The translations under genes were made by a program, and so were the position numbers. From Candidatus Parcubacteria bacterium (GTDB lineage Bacteria > Patescibacteriota > Minisyncoccia > Minisyncoccales > UBA6532), in NCBI GenBank assembly GCA_030645645.1, contig JAUSNC010000008.1:1-5665 (forward strand): a stretch of DNA of 5,665 bases, read 5' to 3'. Positions 1 to 5,649 of the stretch are shown in pieces (position 1 is the stretch's first letter; the number at the start of each line of letters is the position of its first letter). Below the pieces are notes generated by a model. It saw nothing but the letters and a program-made list of their open reading frames with translations, made no database searches and was not told the DNA's origin.

Positions 1-169
1 GTTTGAACCAAAAAAGATCCTTGGCAAGTTTCGCCCAAAATTTAACCGGATTTTTAAGCGAATCTTTGTAGATTTTAACATCATTAACCCAGGCTTTTTT
101 CTTAAAATCCTTTGTGGGATAAAAAGCGCCTCCTTTTTTTATTAAATTTTCAGGTGTTTCTTGCGCCAT
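1..169 (-). CDS. acs: Acetyl-CoA synthetase (AMP-forming), N-terminal fragment
   Basis: The minus strand opens with ATG at 167-169 and stays open through 56 codons to the left edge, so only the N-terminus is visible. The product begins MAQETPENL and continues with FYPTKDFKKKAW, IYKDSLKNPVKFW (about residues 33-45) and LAKDLFWFK (48-56). This series of a hydrophobic-Pro 'FYP..DFKKKAWV' stretch, 'IY' and 'NP..FWAKLAKDL.WF' matches the N-terminal ACAS_N cap of AMP-forming acetate--CoA ligases. Those enzymes activate acetate with ATP and CoA to acetyl-CoA, AMP and pyrophosphate in the cytoplasm. The AMP-binding core (P-loop, A-motifs, acetylation lysine) lies outside the window, so substrate choice (acetate or propionate) cannot be judged. 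No Shine-Dalgarno precedes the ATG. A TATAAT box lies about 18 bases upstream, so the gene probably has its own promoter and a very short leader. Family recognition is by eye. Confidence 0.85.
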   Translation of the reverse strand, partial: MAQETPENLIKKGGAFYPTKDFKKKAWVNDVKIYKDSLKNPVKFWAKLAKDLFWFK

Positions 170-186
170 ATTAAATCAGATTATTT

Positions 187-215
187 ATTATATCTTAAAC
201 TAAAAAGCCGCGCAA
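187..215 (-). promoter_or_regulatory. Putative promoter of the acetyl-CoA synthetase gene
   Basis: Read on the minus strand, a perfect TATAAT lies at 187-192. Seventeen bases upstream is TTGCGC (210-215), which matches only the first three bases of TTGACA. The expected start of transcription near 180 would leave a leader of only about 11 bases before the ATG at 169, too short for a normal Shine-Dalgarno, and none is seen. The -35 element lies inside the terminator hairpin of the preceding gene. The -10 is convincing; the -35 is weak. Confidence 0.5.
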
Positions 216-223
216 AAGGCGGC
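202..223 (-). terminator. Intrinsic terminator after GAPDH
   Basis: On the minus strand GCCGC (219-223) pairs perfectly with GCGGC (207-211) around a 7-base loop CTTTTGC. A run of five T (202-206) follows directly. The hairpin starts 27 bases beyond the GAPDH stop codon. The stem is short but entirely G/C, in an otherwise AT-rich spacer. It fits a rho-independent terminator that ends the glutaredoxin-GAPDH transcript and separates it from the acetyl-CoA synthetase gene. Confidence 0.75.
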
Positions 224-250
224 GGGAATCAGAAATGAAGAAATTCAATT

Positions 251-1258
251 TTAAATCTTTTTTCCGATAAAATTGGCAAATTCGGCCAGCCTTGTTGAAT
301 AGCCCCATTCGTTATCGTACCAGGCAAGCACTTTCACAAGATTGCCTACAACCATTGTGGAAGCCGCGTCAATAATAGCTGAATAAGAATTACCTATATA
401 GTCTGAAGAAACCAAGAGAGCGTCTTCAATACTTAAAATATTCCTGAAATTTTCTTTCTGGGATTCCTTCCTGAAAACGGAGTTTACTTCATCGGCCGTC
501 GTTTCTTTTTCAACTTCGCAAATAAGATCCAAAACGGAAACAGCGGATGTCGGAACGCGCAAGGCTATGCCGTTCATCTTTCCTTTCAGTTCCGGGATAA
601 TTTTACCGATTGTTTTTGCGGCGCCGGTAGTTGTCGGGATTATATTTAAAGCAGCCGCTCTTGCCCGCCTTAAGTCCTTATGGGGCAAATCAAGGATTTT
701 CTGGTCGTTGGTATAACTGTGAGTTGTAGTCATAAAACCGTATTTGATTTTAAAATTGTCTTGCAAAACTTTAGCAACCGGCGCCAGGCAATTAGCGGTA
801 CAGGAACCCATATCAACAATATTGTCCTTTGCAGAATTATATTTATCGGCGTTAACCCCCAGAATAAACGAGGGAATTTCTTCTGATTTTGCGGGAGCCG
901 AAATAATCACTTTTTTTGCTCCGGCTTTAATATGTTTTGAAGCGCCTTCTTTATCGGTAAATTTGCCTGTACATTCCAAAACAATATCAACTCCCAATTC
1001 TTTCCATGGTAATTTTGACGGATCAGCTTCGGCTGAAATCTTATATTTCTTTTTATTAATTATCAGAGAATCTTCTTCGGCCGTAATTGTAGCTTCGTAT
1101 ATTCCATATGTAGAATCATATTTTAAAAGATGGGCCAAGGTTTCGGGCTCAGTTAAATCGTTTATAGCCACCACTTCTAAATCATGGTGTTTTTCAAGGA
1201 TTATTTTGAATGTTTGCCGGCCGATCCTGCCAAAGCCATTAATGGCTATTTTAACCAT
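251..1258 (-). CDS. gap: Glyceraldehyde-3-phosphate dehydrogenase, type I, phosphorylating
   Basis: This cytoplasmic tetrameric glycolytic enzyme converts glyceraldehyde 3-phosphate, NAD+ and phosphate to 1,3-bisphosphoglycerate and NADH. At 335 residues it has full family length. The Rossmann fold opens with INGFGRIGR (6-14), and VAINDLT places Asp34 where NAD-specific enzymes carry the adenosine-ribose ligand. The catalytic segment is GSCTANCLAP, with nucleophile Cys153 and the activating His180 in TTTHSYTNDQ. LDLPHKDLRRARAAA (189-203) has Leu191-Pro192, the pair associated with NAD preference, and IIPTTTGAAK and WYDNEWGY follow as expected. Two departures from the usual consensus are visible: Ala155 replaces the second Thr of SCTTN, and RVPTSAVSV stands where RVPTPNVSV is common. 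Neither removes a catalytic residue, so an active enzyme is inferred. The ATG at 1256-1258 gives the canonical MVKIAINGFG start but has no Shine-Dalgarno. The gene follows the glutaredoxin stop by 8 bases, so co-transcription and perhaps translational coupling are likely. An intrinsic terminator follows it. Confidence 0.97.
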   Translation of the reverse strand: MVKIAINGFGRIGRQTFKIILEKHHDLEVVAINDLTEPETLAHLLKYDSTYGIYEATITAEEDSLIINKKKYKISAEADPSKLPWKELGVDIVLECTGKFTDKEGASKHIKAGAKKVIISAPAKSEEIPSFILGVNADKYNSAKDNIVDMGSCTANCLAPVAKVLQDNFKIKYGFMTTTHSYTNDQKILDLPHKDLRRARAAALNIIPTTTGAAKTIGKIIPELKGKMNGIALRVPTSAVSVLDLICEVEKETTADEVNSVFRKESQKENFRNILSIEDALLVSSDYIGNSYSAIIDAASTMVVGNLVKVLAWYDNEWGYSTRLAEFANFIGKKI

Positions 1259-1266
1259 AGAATTTA

Positions 1267-1503
1267 TTATTTAATATTAAGAAGGTTTTTTATCTTTTCT
1301 CTGTCAAAACCCACTATGAAATTTCCGTTTATTTCCACAACAGGAACTCCCATCTGGCCTGATTTTTCCACCATTTCACTTAAAGCGTTTTTGTCTATTG
1401 AAACATCTATGTCTTCAAAATCAATATTATTCTCTTTCAGGAATTCTTTTAAGGCGTGGCAATAATGACAGCTCTCTGTGGAAAATACGCGAAGTTTTGG
1501 CAT
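1267..1503 (-). CDS. Glutaredoxin-like protein, YruB type
   Basis: This is a complete 78-residue single-domain thioredoxin-fold protein. The N-terminal strand RVFSTES leads into the redox motif C12-H-Y-C15. A helix follows (ALKEFLKENN), then the second strand DFEDIDVS, a helix, and GVPVVEING with the cis-proline at Pro54. The glycine-rich FIVGFDREKI segment near 62-71 closes the domain. The VGFD ending and short length match the YruB-type glutaredoxin-like proteins rather than classical GrxA or thioredoxin. Such proteins carry out thiol-disulfide exchange in the cytoplasm; the reductant (glutathione, another thiol, or a thioredoxin reductase-like enzyme) cannot be told from this window. CHYC replaces the common CPYC, which would be expected to change the redox potential. 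The gene appears to be first in a two-gene unit with GAPDH, 8 bases downstream. There is a TATAAT box about 42 bases upstream of the ATG and no Shine-Dalgarno. Substrate partnership with GAPDH is inference only. Confidence 0.9.
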   Translation of the reverse strand: MPKLRVFSTESCHYCHALKEFLKENNIDFEDIDVSIDKNALSEMVEKSGQMGVPVVEINGNFIVGFDREKIKNLLNIK

Positions 1504-1544
1504 ATAGAAAATATCTGTTATTAGTTATTATTAATTTTCAACTG

Positions 1545-1550
1545 ATTATA
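1545..1550 (-). promoter_or_regulatory. Putative -10 box for the glutaredoxin-GAPDH unit
   Basis: A perfect TATAAT on the minus strand lies about 42 bases before the glutaredoxin ATG and downstream of the preceding terminator, which is where a promoter is needed. No good -35 is found at 16-18 bases: the sequence there is AAAGAT or similar, and the best TTGAAA (1573-1578) is 22 bases away. The spacer is very AT-rich, so a chance match is possible. Confidence 0.4.
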
Positions 1551-1590
1551 TTCTGTTATTTTATCATATCTTTTTCAAAAAGTCATCAGT

Positions 1591-1625
1591 AAAAAAGCAA
1601 AAGGCCTCGCTCGAGGGAGGTCTTT
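1591..1625 (-). terminator. Terminator-like hairpin after the peptidase gene
   Basis: On the minus strand AAAG-A-CCTC (1617-1625) pairs with GAGG-C-CTTT (1600-1608) around an 8-base loop CCTCGAGC. There is one A-C mismatch, which becomes a G-U wobble if the plus strand is transcribed. The stem runs on into TTTTGC followed by TTTTTT (1591-1596), a T-rich tail on the minus strand only. It lies about 70 bases beyond the peptidase stop codon and before the next unit's -10 box. This supports rho-independent termination of the ligase-peptidase transcript. Confidence 0.7.
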
Positions 1626-1644
1626 CGCCGACTTTGTATTGAAT

Positions 1645-1662
1645 TTTTAGATTTCTCTAAAA
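1645..1662 (-). other. AU-rich GAAA-tetraloop hairpin in the peptidase 3' UTR
   Basis: On the minus strand TTTTAGA (1656-1662) and TCTAAAA (1645-1651) are perfect complements separated by GAAA, giving a 7-base-pair hairpin capped by a GNRA tetraloop. It sits between the peptidase stop codon and the terminator hairpin. It has no T tail of its own long enough for termination, so it may be a transcript-stability or processing element, or a chance structure in AT-rich DNA. Confidence 0.35.
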
Positions 1663-1695
1663 CATACTCATTAAGACGATAGTAGCAATATATTT

Positions 1696-3426
1696 TTATT
1701 TTGTCAACAGCTGATTGATCTTATTCCTTGTTCTTATTCCCACATATCCGGTTCCTTCAGTCATGCCTAAAGGAGATAAAATTTCGCTCGCATATTTTTC
1801 CTGGAAACGGATGACTGCCAATTCAGTCAAACTGAAGAAATTGCCGGTGATAAATCCTTCAGGATAAATTGCGGAACCTTGGGATTTCAGAAATTCCTGG
1901 AGGCACTTAACACTATTATTGTCGGATAAGCCGTAGAAAAGATCCGCATTCAGGGACAAACACGAATCTTTGGATGTATTTAATGCATTCAGTTGATTTT
2001 GTAAATCGGCAACCATTTTAGTTAATTGGGCGATTTTTTCAAGAAGCGCCTCGACTGTCAAATCTCCAATAGGCTTTTCATCAGGGACCGGGATAGGAAT
2101 TGTTTTCCCAGCGGTTGAAGCCGACCAGAAAAAAGCGTAAGAAGGTTCAACTTCGTTGCTGAAAAAGCCGCTGATTTTAGTCTGAGCGATTGGAATTATC
2201 GTTAATGACGTATTTTCCCCTCCAAAATCGGAAACCGAAGTTGTCGCTATGCCGTCTTTATTAAATACAAGAAAACCTATGGTATAATTTCCTCCGCTGT
2301 CTTGAATCAAATACGGAACTTTGAAATTAGCCAGGTTTCCGACGGAAAATTCCAATCTTAATGTCCCATTGCCTCCTATGAATTTGTGCCAATTTCCGGC
2401 CCAATCTTTTGTGGTATTCGTTACCGATAAAGTGCTTTCTCCTATAAAAGGAAGGTAATTTATCATGGGCGTAATCCTGAGATTCTTCAAATTAGGATTG
2501 AAATAACAGTATTTCTGACTGACATTACAGTCATTTATTAAAACGGTAATCGCCCAATCGTTGAATATCTGAGAAAAATTTTCCTTAAAACTATTCATAA
2601 TCAGCGCGTCATTTATGGATTTAATCCCCGATGTTTTTAAATGAAGCGAATCCACTAAAATTTTAGATCCGTAATGATCAACCAGATATTGGAAAAAAAG
2701 ATTTAAAACTCCGTAGTCATAGGCCGTACCTTTCCATTCGGTTAAGGAATCAAACGGCCTGTCGGTAAAATCCAGAACCCTTCTTTGAAGATTGCTTTCT
2801 TCATATTGGCTGTCGTAACCGAGAAAAGTAGAAACATATTCCGCCCTTGCTTCATTCAGCCAGACTTCCTCCTCAACCCCTTTTTTATCTTTTTGGTTGA
2901 AAGTAATAAGATGGATGAATTCATGAGCAAGAAATCCCTTTATTAAGGGAGAATCAATAAAACTGCTGTTTAGATAAAACATTTCTCGTTCGTTTGACTG
3001 GGGAAATTGAATCTTAGGATATTCATTTCCATTACTGAAATAACCTCCGGCCTGGGGCAACATAGAATGGAACAATATCGTAATTCTTCTGTCGTTATCT
3101 ATGCCGGGATTCCATTCTGCCCCGAAAGTCTGAGTCAAGCTCGGATAAATCTTATTCTCAAATTCTTCGGCAAGCGAATCAAACACATCTTTTGTTTCGG
3201 TTTTAGATTGCTCGCTTAAACCAGACCACCAGATATCATCAATATAAAAATAAAGCTGGGGAGAAATTTTCACCAAAGTGGCGCTTAAATTGCTCCGTTT
3301 AGTTAAATCGTAAGAAGACTCAACATAAAAATTTACGCTCTGGCCCAGCGTATTTTCGGCGTGAACGTTAAAAAAGGGCAGAAAAACAAAAACTAGGATA
3401 AGAATGGGAAATATTTTTTTTACCAT
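1696..3426 (-). CDS. Secreted M30-like zinc metallopeptidase with C-terminal peptidoglycan-binding-like domain
   Basis: This is a 576-residue extracytoplasmic protein. Residues 1-23 form a signal peptide (MVKKIF, a hydrophobic run, cleavage probably after VHA). The peptidase region includes GIDNDRRITILF (108-119), NEREMFYLN (145-153) and the zinc motif AHEFIHLI, with His168-Glu169-x-x-His172. EVWLNEARAEY follows, where Glu192, 20 residues later, is the likely third zinc ligand. This HExxH...WLNE pattern resembles hyicolysin-type (M30) gluzincins. A helical part with YDYGVLNLFFQYLVDHYG (from about 236) ends near Cys300/Cys307. A beta-rich segment follows (about 325-450), then a coiled coil (455-486, IAQLTKMVADLQNQLNAL). 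The last 90 residues form a peptidoglycan-binding-like domain: VKCLQEFL, FITGNFFSLTELAVIRFQ and GYVG.RTR.KINQLL. Paired cysteines at 300/307 and 489/508 could form disulfides. The likely role is proteolysis at the cell surface; the substrate is unknown. The gene lies 15 bases after the ligase-like gene, and the start has no Shine-Dalgarno. Exact peptidase family is uncertain; the fold assignment is firmer. Confidence 0.82.
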   Translation of the reverse strand: MVKKIFPILILVFVFLPFFNVHAENTLGQSVNFYVESSYDLTKRSNLSATLVKISPQLYFYIDDIWWSGLSEQSKTETKDVFDSLAEEFENKIYPSLTQTFGAEWNPGIDNDRRITILFHSMLPQAGGYFSNGNEYPKIQFPQSNEREMFYLNSSFIDSPLIKGFLAHEFIHLITFNQKDKKGVEEEVWLNEARAEYVSTFLGYDSQYEESNLQRRVLDFTDRPFDSLTEWKGTAYDYGVLNLFFQYLVDHYGSKILVDSLHLKTSGIKSINDALIMNSFKENFSQIFNDWAITVLINDCNVSQKYCYFNPNLKNLRITPMINYLPFIGESTLSVTNTTKDWAGNWHKFIGGNGTLRLEFSVGNLANFKVPYLIQDSGGNYTIGFLVFNKDGIATTSVSDFGGENTSLTIIPIAQTKISGFFSNEVEPSYAFFWSASTAGKTIPIPVPDEKPIGDLTVEALLEKIAQLTKMVADLQNQLNALNTSKDSCLSLNADLFYGLSDNNSVKCLQEFLKSQGSAIYPEGFITGNFFSLTELAVIRFQEKYASEILSPLGMTEGTGYVGIRTRNKINQLLTK

Positions 3427-3441
3427 GCGAATTTTTATCTT

Positions 3442-5649
3442 TTATTCTGGGGGTAAGGTCTTTATAAACTGGTCTATTGCATCTGAGAGATTCGGATCAA
3501 TCTCCCCCGCTCTCTTGGCGGCTTCTCTTGCCTTATCATACTCGTTAAGATTTGCGTAGCTTGAGGCAAGCATAGCCCAAAGCTGACTGGATTGCGGTTG
3601 AAGAGTCAAGGCTTTTTCTATTAGAGGAATAAGGGAAGAATCGTCTCCTAAGGAATAATAAATACTGATTACTTTTGTTATGTCGTCAATATTTGACTGC
3701 CAGTCATAACCTGCAACTTCAGCTTCCTTTATTTTCTGCAGAGTTGCAACACTATCGCCAGTGGCCCTGTAAGCCATTGCCAAGAACCAATATGAACGAG
3801 GATATTTCGGCTCAAGATCAATTGCCTTTTGAAACAGATCAATTGCTTCATTGTCTTTGGACTGAGCCAATTTGATTTCTCCCAGATACCAGTAGCCTTG
3901 CTGGTTTGCCGGACTTAATTTAATACCGTCGGTTAAAATCGTTTCGGCAGACAGCAGCTTGTTAGCGTCCTGGCTGAAATAATAATCTGACCCATAAATC
4001 TTCCCCAGGAATAAATACGGCCTGAAATCAAGCGGATTCTCCTTAATGCTTTTTTCCATTTCCCCTTCAGCTAAATTTAAGGCATTTTGGAATGATTCCT
4101 TATCTATTGAATTGGGATCAATGCTGAAAACCGCCTGCGAAACGTTTCTGGCAAAATGCTCTCTGGCTTCATACTTCTCCATTGGAGAATCCAGGGCCGT
4201 CTTAAAATTAGAAATAGCTTGGTCTATGGTATTGCTCGGCTGAATCATTGAAACGATTGCCAAGCCGCTTCTCAACGGTAAAACATTACCGAATAAGAAA
4301 ACAATTCCAATCAATATTGCCATTGTCCCGGCTAATACAGGATTGAAAGACTTTCCGCTCTCTTCATTTTTCGGCGGATAATCCCCTTCTTCCTCCGCCG
4401 TAGAAACTCCGACTTGTGCAGGGTGCATAATTAAAAAATTTACCAGAGCCAAACTCAAAAAGAAAACCAAATAAGTATTTATCATGTCAAAAACCAGAAG
4501 ATCCTGAATAAAATAAGATACAAGAGCGGCTCCTATGCCCAAAATCAACAAAAGGTTTTCCGGCTCTGCAGTTTTTTTGGCAAGGCGCAATAATCCCCAG
4601 AAGAAGACCGCAAAAATTGAAAAATATGCCGTCAACCCTGCGAGACCAGAAGCAATAGCCGTATCCAAAATTATATTATGTGACCTGTCAAACCAGATCT
4701 CTCCTCCGCATTTTGAAAGGAAAAGACAAGGATTGAAATACTTATTAAAAGCTACATTGTAGTTTTCAGGACCCCATCCAAGCAGAGGTTTTTCCTGCCA
4801 AGCCTTAAACCCAATCTGCCAAACGACAAATCTAGGCTCCATTTTGGAATATAAATCGTCAGAGATATTTTTTGCAAACGGCGGCTTAATTATGACAATT
4901 GCAGCACCTAATATTACGGCTCCGATAATTATCCCTAAAGCCGCTTTCTTCAGAATCTTATTTTTGGAAAATATGAGATAGCCAAGTCCTATTATAATTA
5001 AACCCACAAAGAAGGAATAAATTGCGCCTTGGGCGGATGAGGTAAACAATACCGGAAGCATAAGAAGCAATGCAATGGCCGAGAAAACCCTCCATATAAT
5101 ATCCTTTTTAGTTAAAAGAAGAATAAAAGCAAAAAATATGTCAAAAAGCAGGTAGGCAGCCATAAAAGACGTATTGCCTATAGTTCCCCCTCCTCTGCTG
5201 GAAGCTTGGTCGCTCGTCAGTATATAAAGCGAGAGGCCGATTCCGACAATCACAGAAGCTGCCAGAATCTTTTCCCAATCTTCTCTTTTTTTAAAAACAC
5301 TGGTTAATATTATATAGAAGGCAAACAGATGAAAAAAAGTGAAGAGCCCGGTCATTCTTTCATATGTTGACCAGAAAGACCGGAAAAAATTAATACCGGT
5401 CAAAGAAGTTAGAACTAAAACGCCCAAAAATGCCGCCAAAGATATTGTAAAAATATTTATCTTCGGGCGATAACGGGGAATATAGATTGCAAGCAGAAGA
5501 TAAAAAAATAAAAGTATCTCAACTGCCATGTTGAAAAAAATAGTCTTTGGCGCAACAAAGGGGAAAAAAGAAGATTTTAAAACCACGAGCGGGACAAATA
5601 AAATCAAATAAATACCCCAGGTAATTACAAATAGACAGATTTTTTCCAA
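3442..5649 (-). CDS. O-antigen ligase/polymerase (Wzy/WaaL)-family membrane protein with C-terminal TPR region
   Basis: A polytopic protein of about 735 residues. By eye I count roughly 13 hydrophobic segments, within residues 4-456. The family signature lies in the large loop after the ninth: RFVVWQIGFKAW (273-284), PLLGWGPENY (288-297) and FDRSHNIILD (320-329). The conserved Arg, GWG and HN residues mark the Wzy_C/WaaL core, which transfers or polymerises undecaprenyl-linked glycans on the outer face of the membrane. A charged linker (about 411-435) and a last membrane segment (438-456) lead to a soluble tail with TPR-like helices around 584-617, 618-645 and 686-722, for example EAIDLFQKAIDLEP. 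Counting segments from a cytoplasmic N-terminus puts both the signature loop and the TPR tail outside the cell. The visible start is TTG (5647-5649) with GGAAAGG abutting it, too close to act as a ribosome site. The frame stays open to the window edge, so the true start may be a few codons upstream. Glycan ligase, polymerase or protein O-glycosyltransferase cannot be told apart here. Confidence 0.85.
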   Translation of the reverse strand: MEKICLFVITWGIYLILFVPLVVLKSSFFPFVAPKTIFFNMAVEILLFFYLLLAIYIPRYRPKINIFTISLAAFLGVLVLTSLTGINFFRSFWSTYERMTGLFTFFHLFAFYIILTSVFKKREDWEKILAASVIVGIGLSLYILTSDQASSRGGGTIGNTSFMAAYLLFDIFFAFILLLTKKDIIWRVFSAIALLLMLPVLFTSSAQGAIYSFFVGLIIIGLGYLIFSKNKILKKAALGIIIGAVILGAAIVIIKPPFAKNISDDLYSKMEPRFVVWQIGFKAWQEKPLLGWGPENYNVAFNKYFNPCLFLSKCGGEIWFDRSHNIILDTAIASGLAGLTAYFSIFAVFFWGLLRLAKKTAEPENLLLILGIGAALVSYFIQDLLVFDMINTYLVFFLSLALVNFLIMHPAQVGVSTAEEEGDYPPKNEESGKSFNPVLAGTMAILIGIVFLFGNVLPLRSGLAIVSMIQPSNTIDQAISNFKTALDSPMEKYEAREHFARNVSQAVFSIDPNSIDKESFQNALNLAEGEMEKSIKENPLDFRPYLFLGKIYGSDYYFSQDANKLLSAETILTDGIKLSPANQQGYWYLGEIKLAQSKDNEAIDLFQKAIDLEPKYPRSYWFLAMAYRATGDSVATLQKIKEAEVAGYDWQSNIDDITKVISIYYSLGDDSSLIPLIEKALTLQPQSSQLWAMLASSYANLNEYDKAREAAKRAGEIDPNLSDAIDQFIKTLPPE

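Noticed and set aside
680..1274. Plus-strand open frames of up to about 176 codons opposite GAPDH
   Set aside because: They lie wholly antisense to an unmistakable GAPDH, and their translations match no recognisable motif. Such shadows are common opposite conserved coding regions.
1609..1616. CTCGAG palindrome in the loop of the terminator hairpin as an operator site
   Set aside because: A six-base palindrome within a hairpin loop in a single copy is not enough to propose a regulator site.
1645..1663. GTTTTAGAGA on the minus strand resembles the start of a Cas9-type CRISPR repeat
   Set aside because: There is a single copy, with no spacer array, no second repeat and no cas gene. It is explained by the GAAA hairpin.
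1504..1695. Possible small gene or structured RNA in the longest spacer
   Set aside because: No open frame with a start and recognisable product is seen on either strand. The spacer is accounted for by a hairpin, a terminator and a -10 box.
3007..4762. Several plus-strand open frames of 65-75 codons opposite the peptidase and ligase genes
   Set aside because: They are short, antisense to well-supported genes, unrelated to each other and without recognisable domains.
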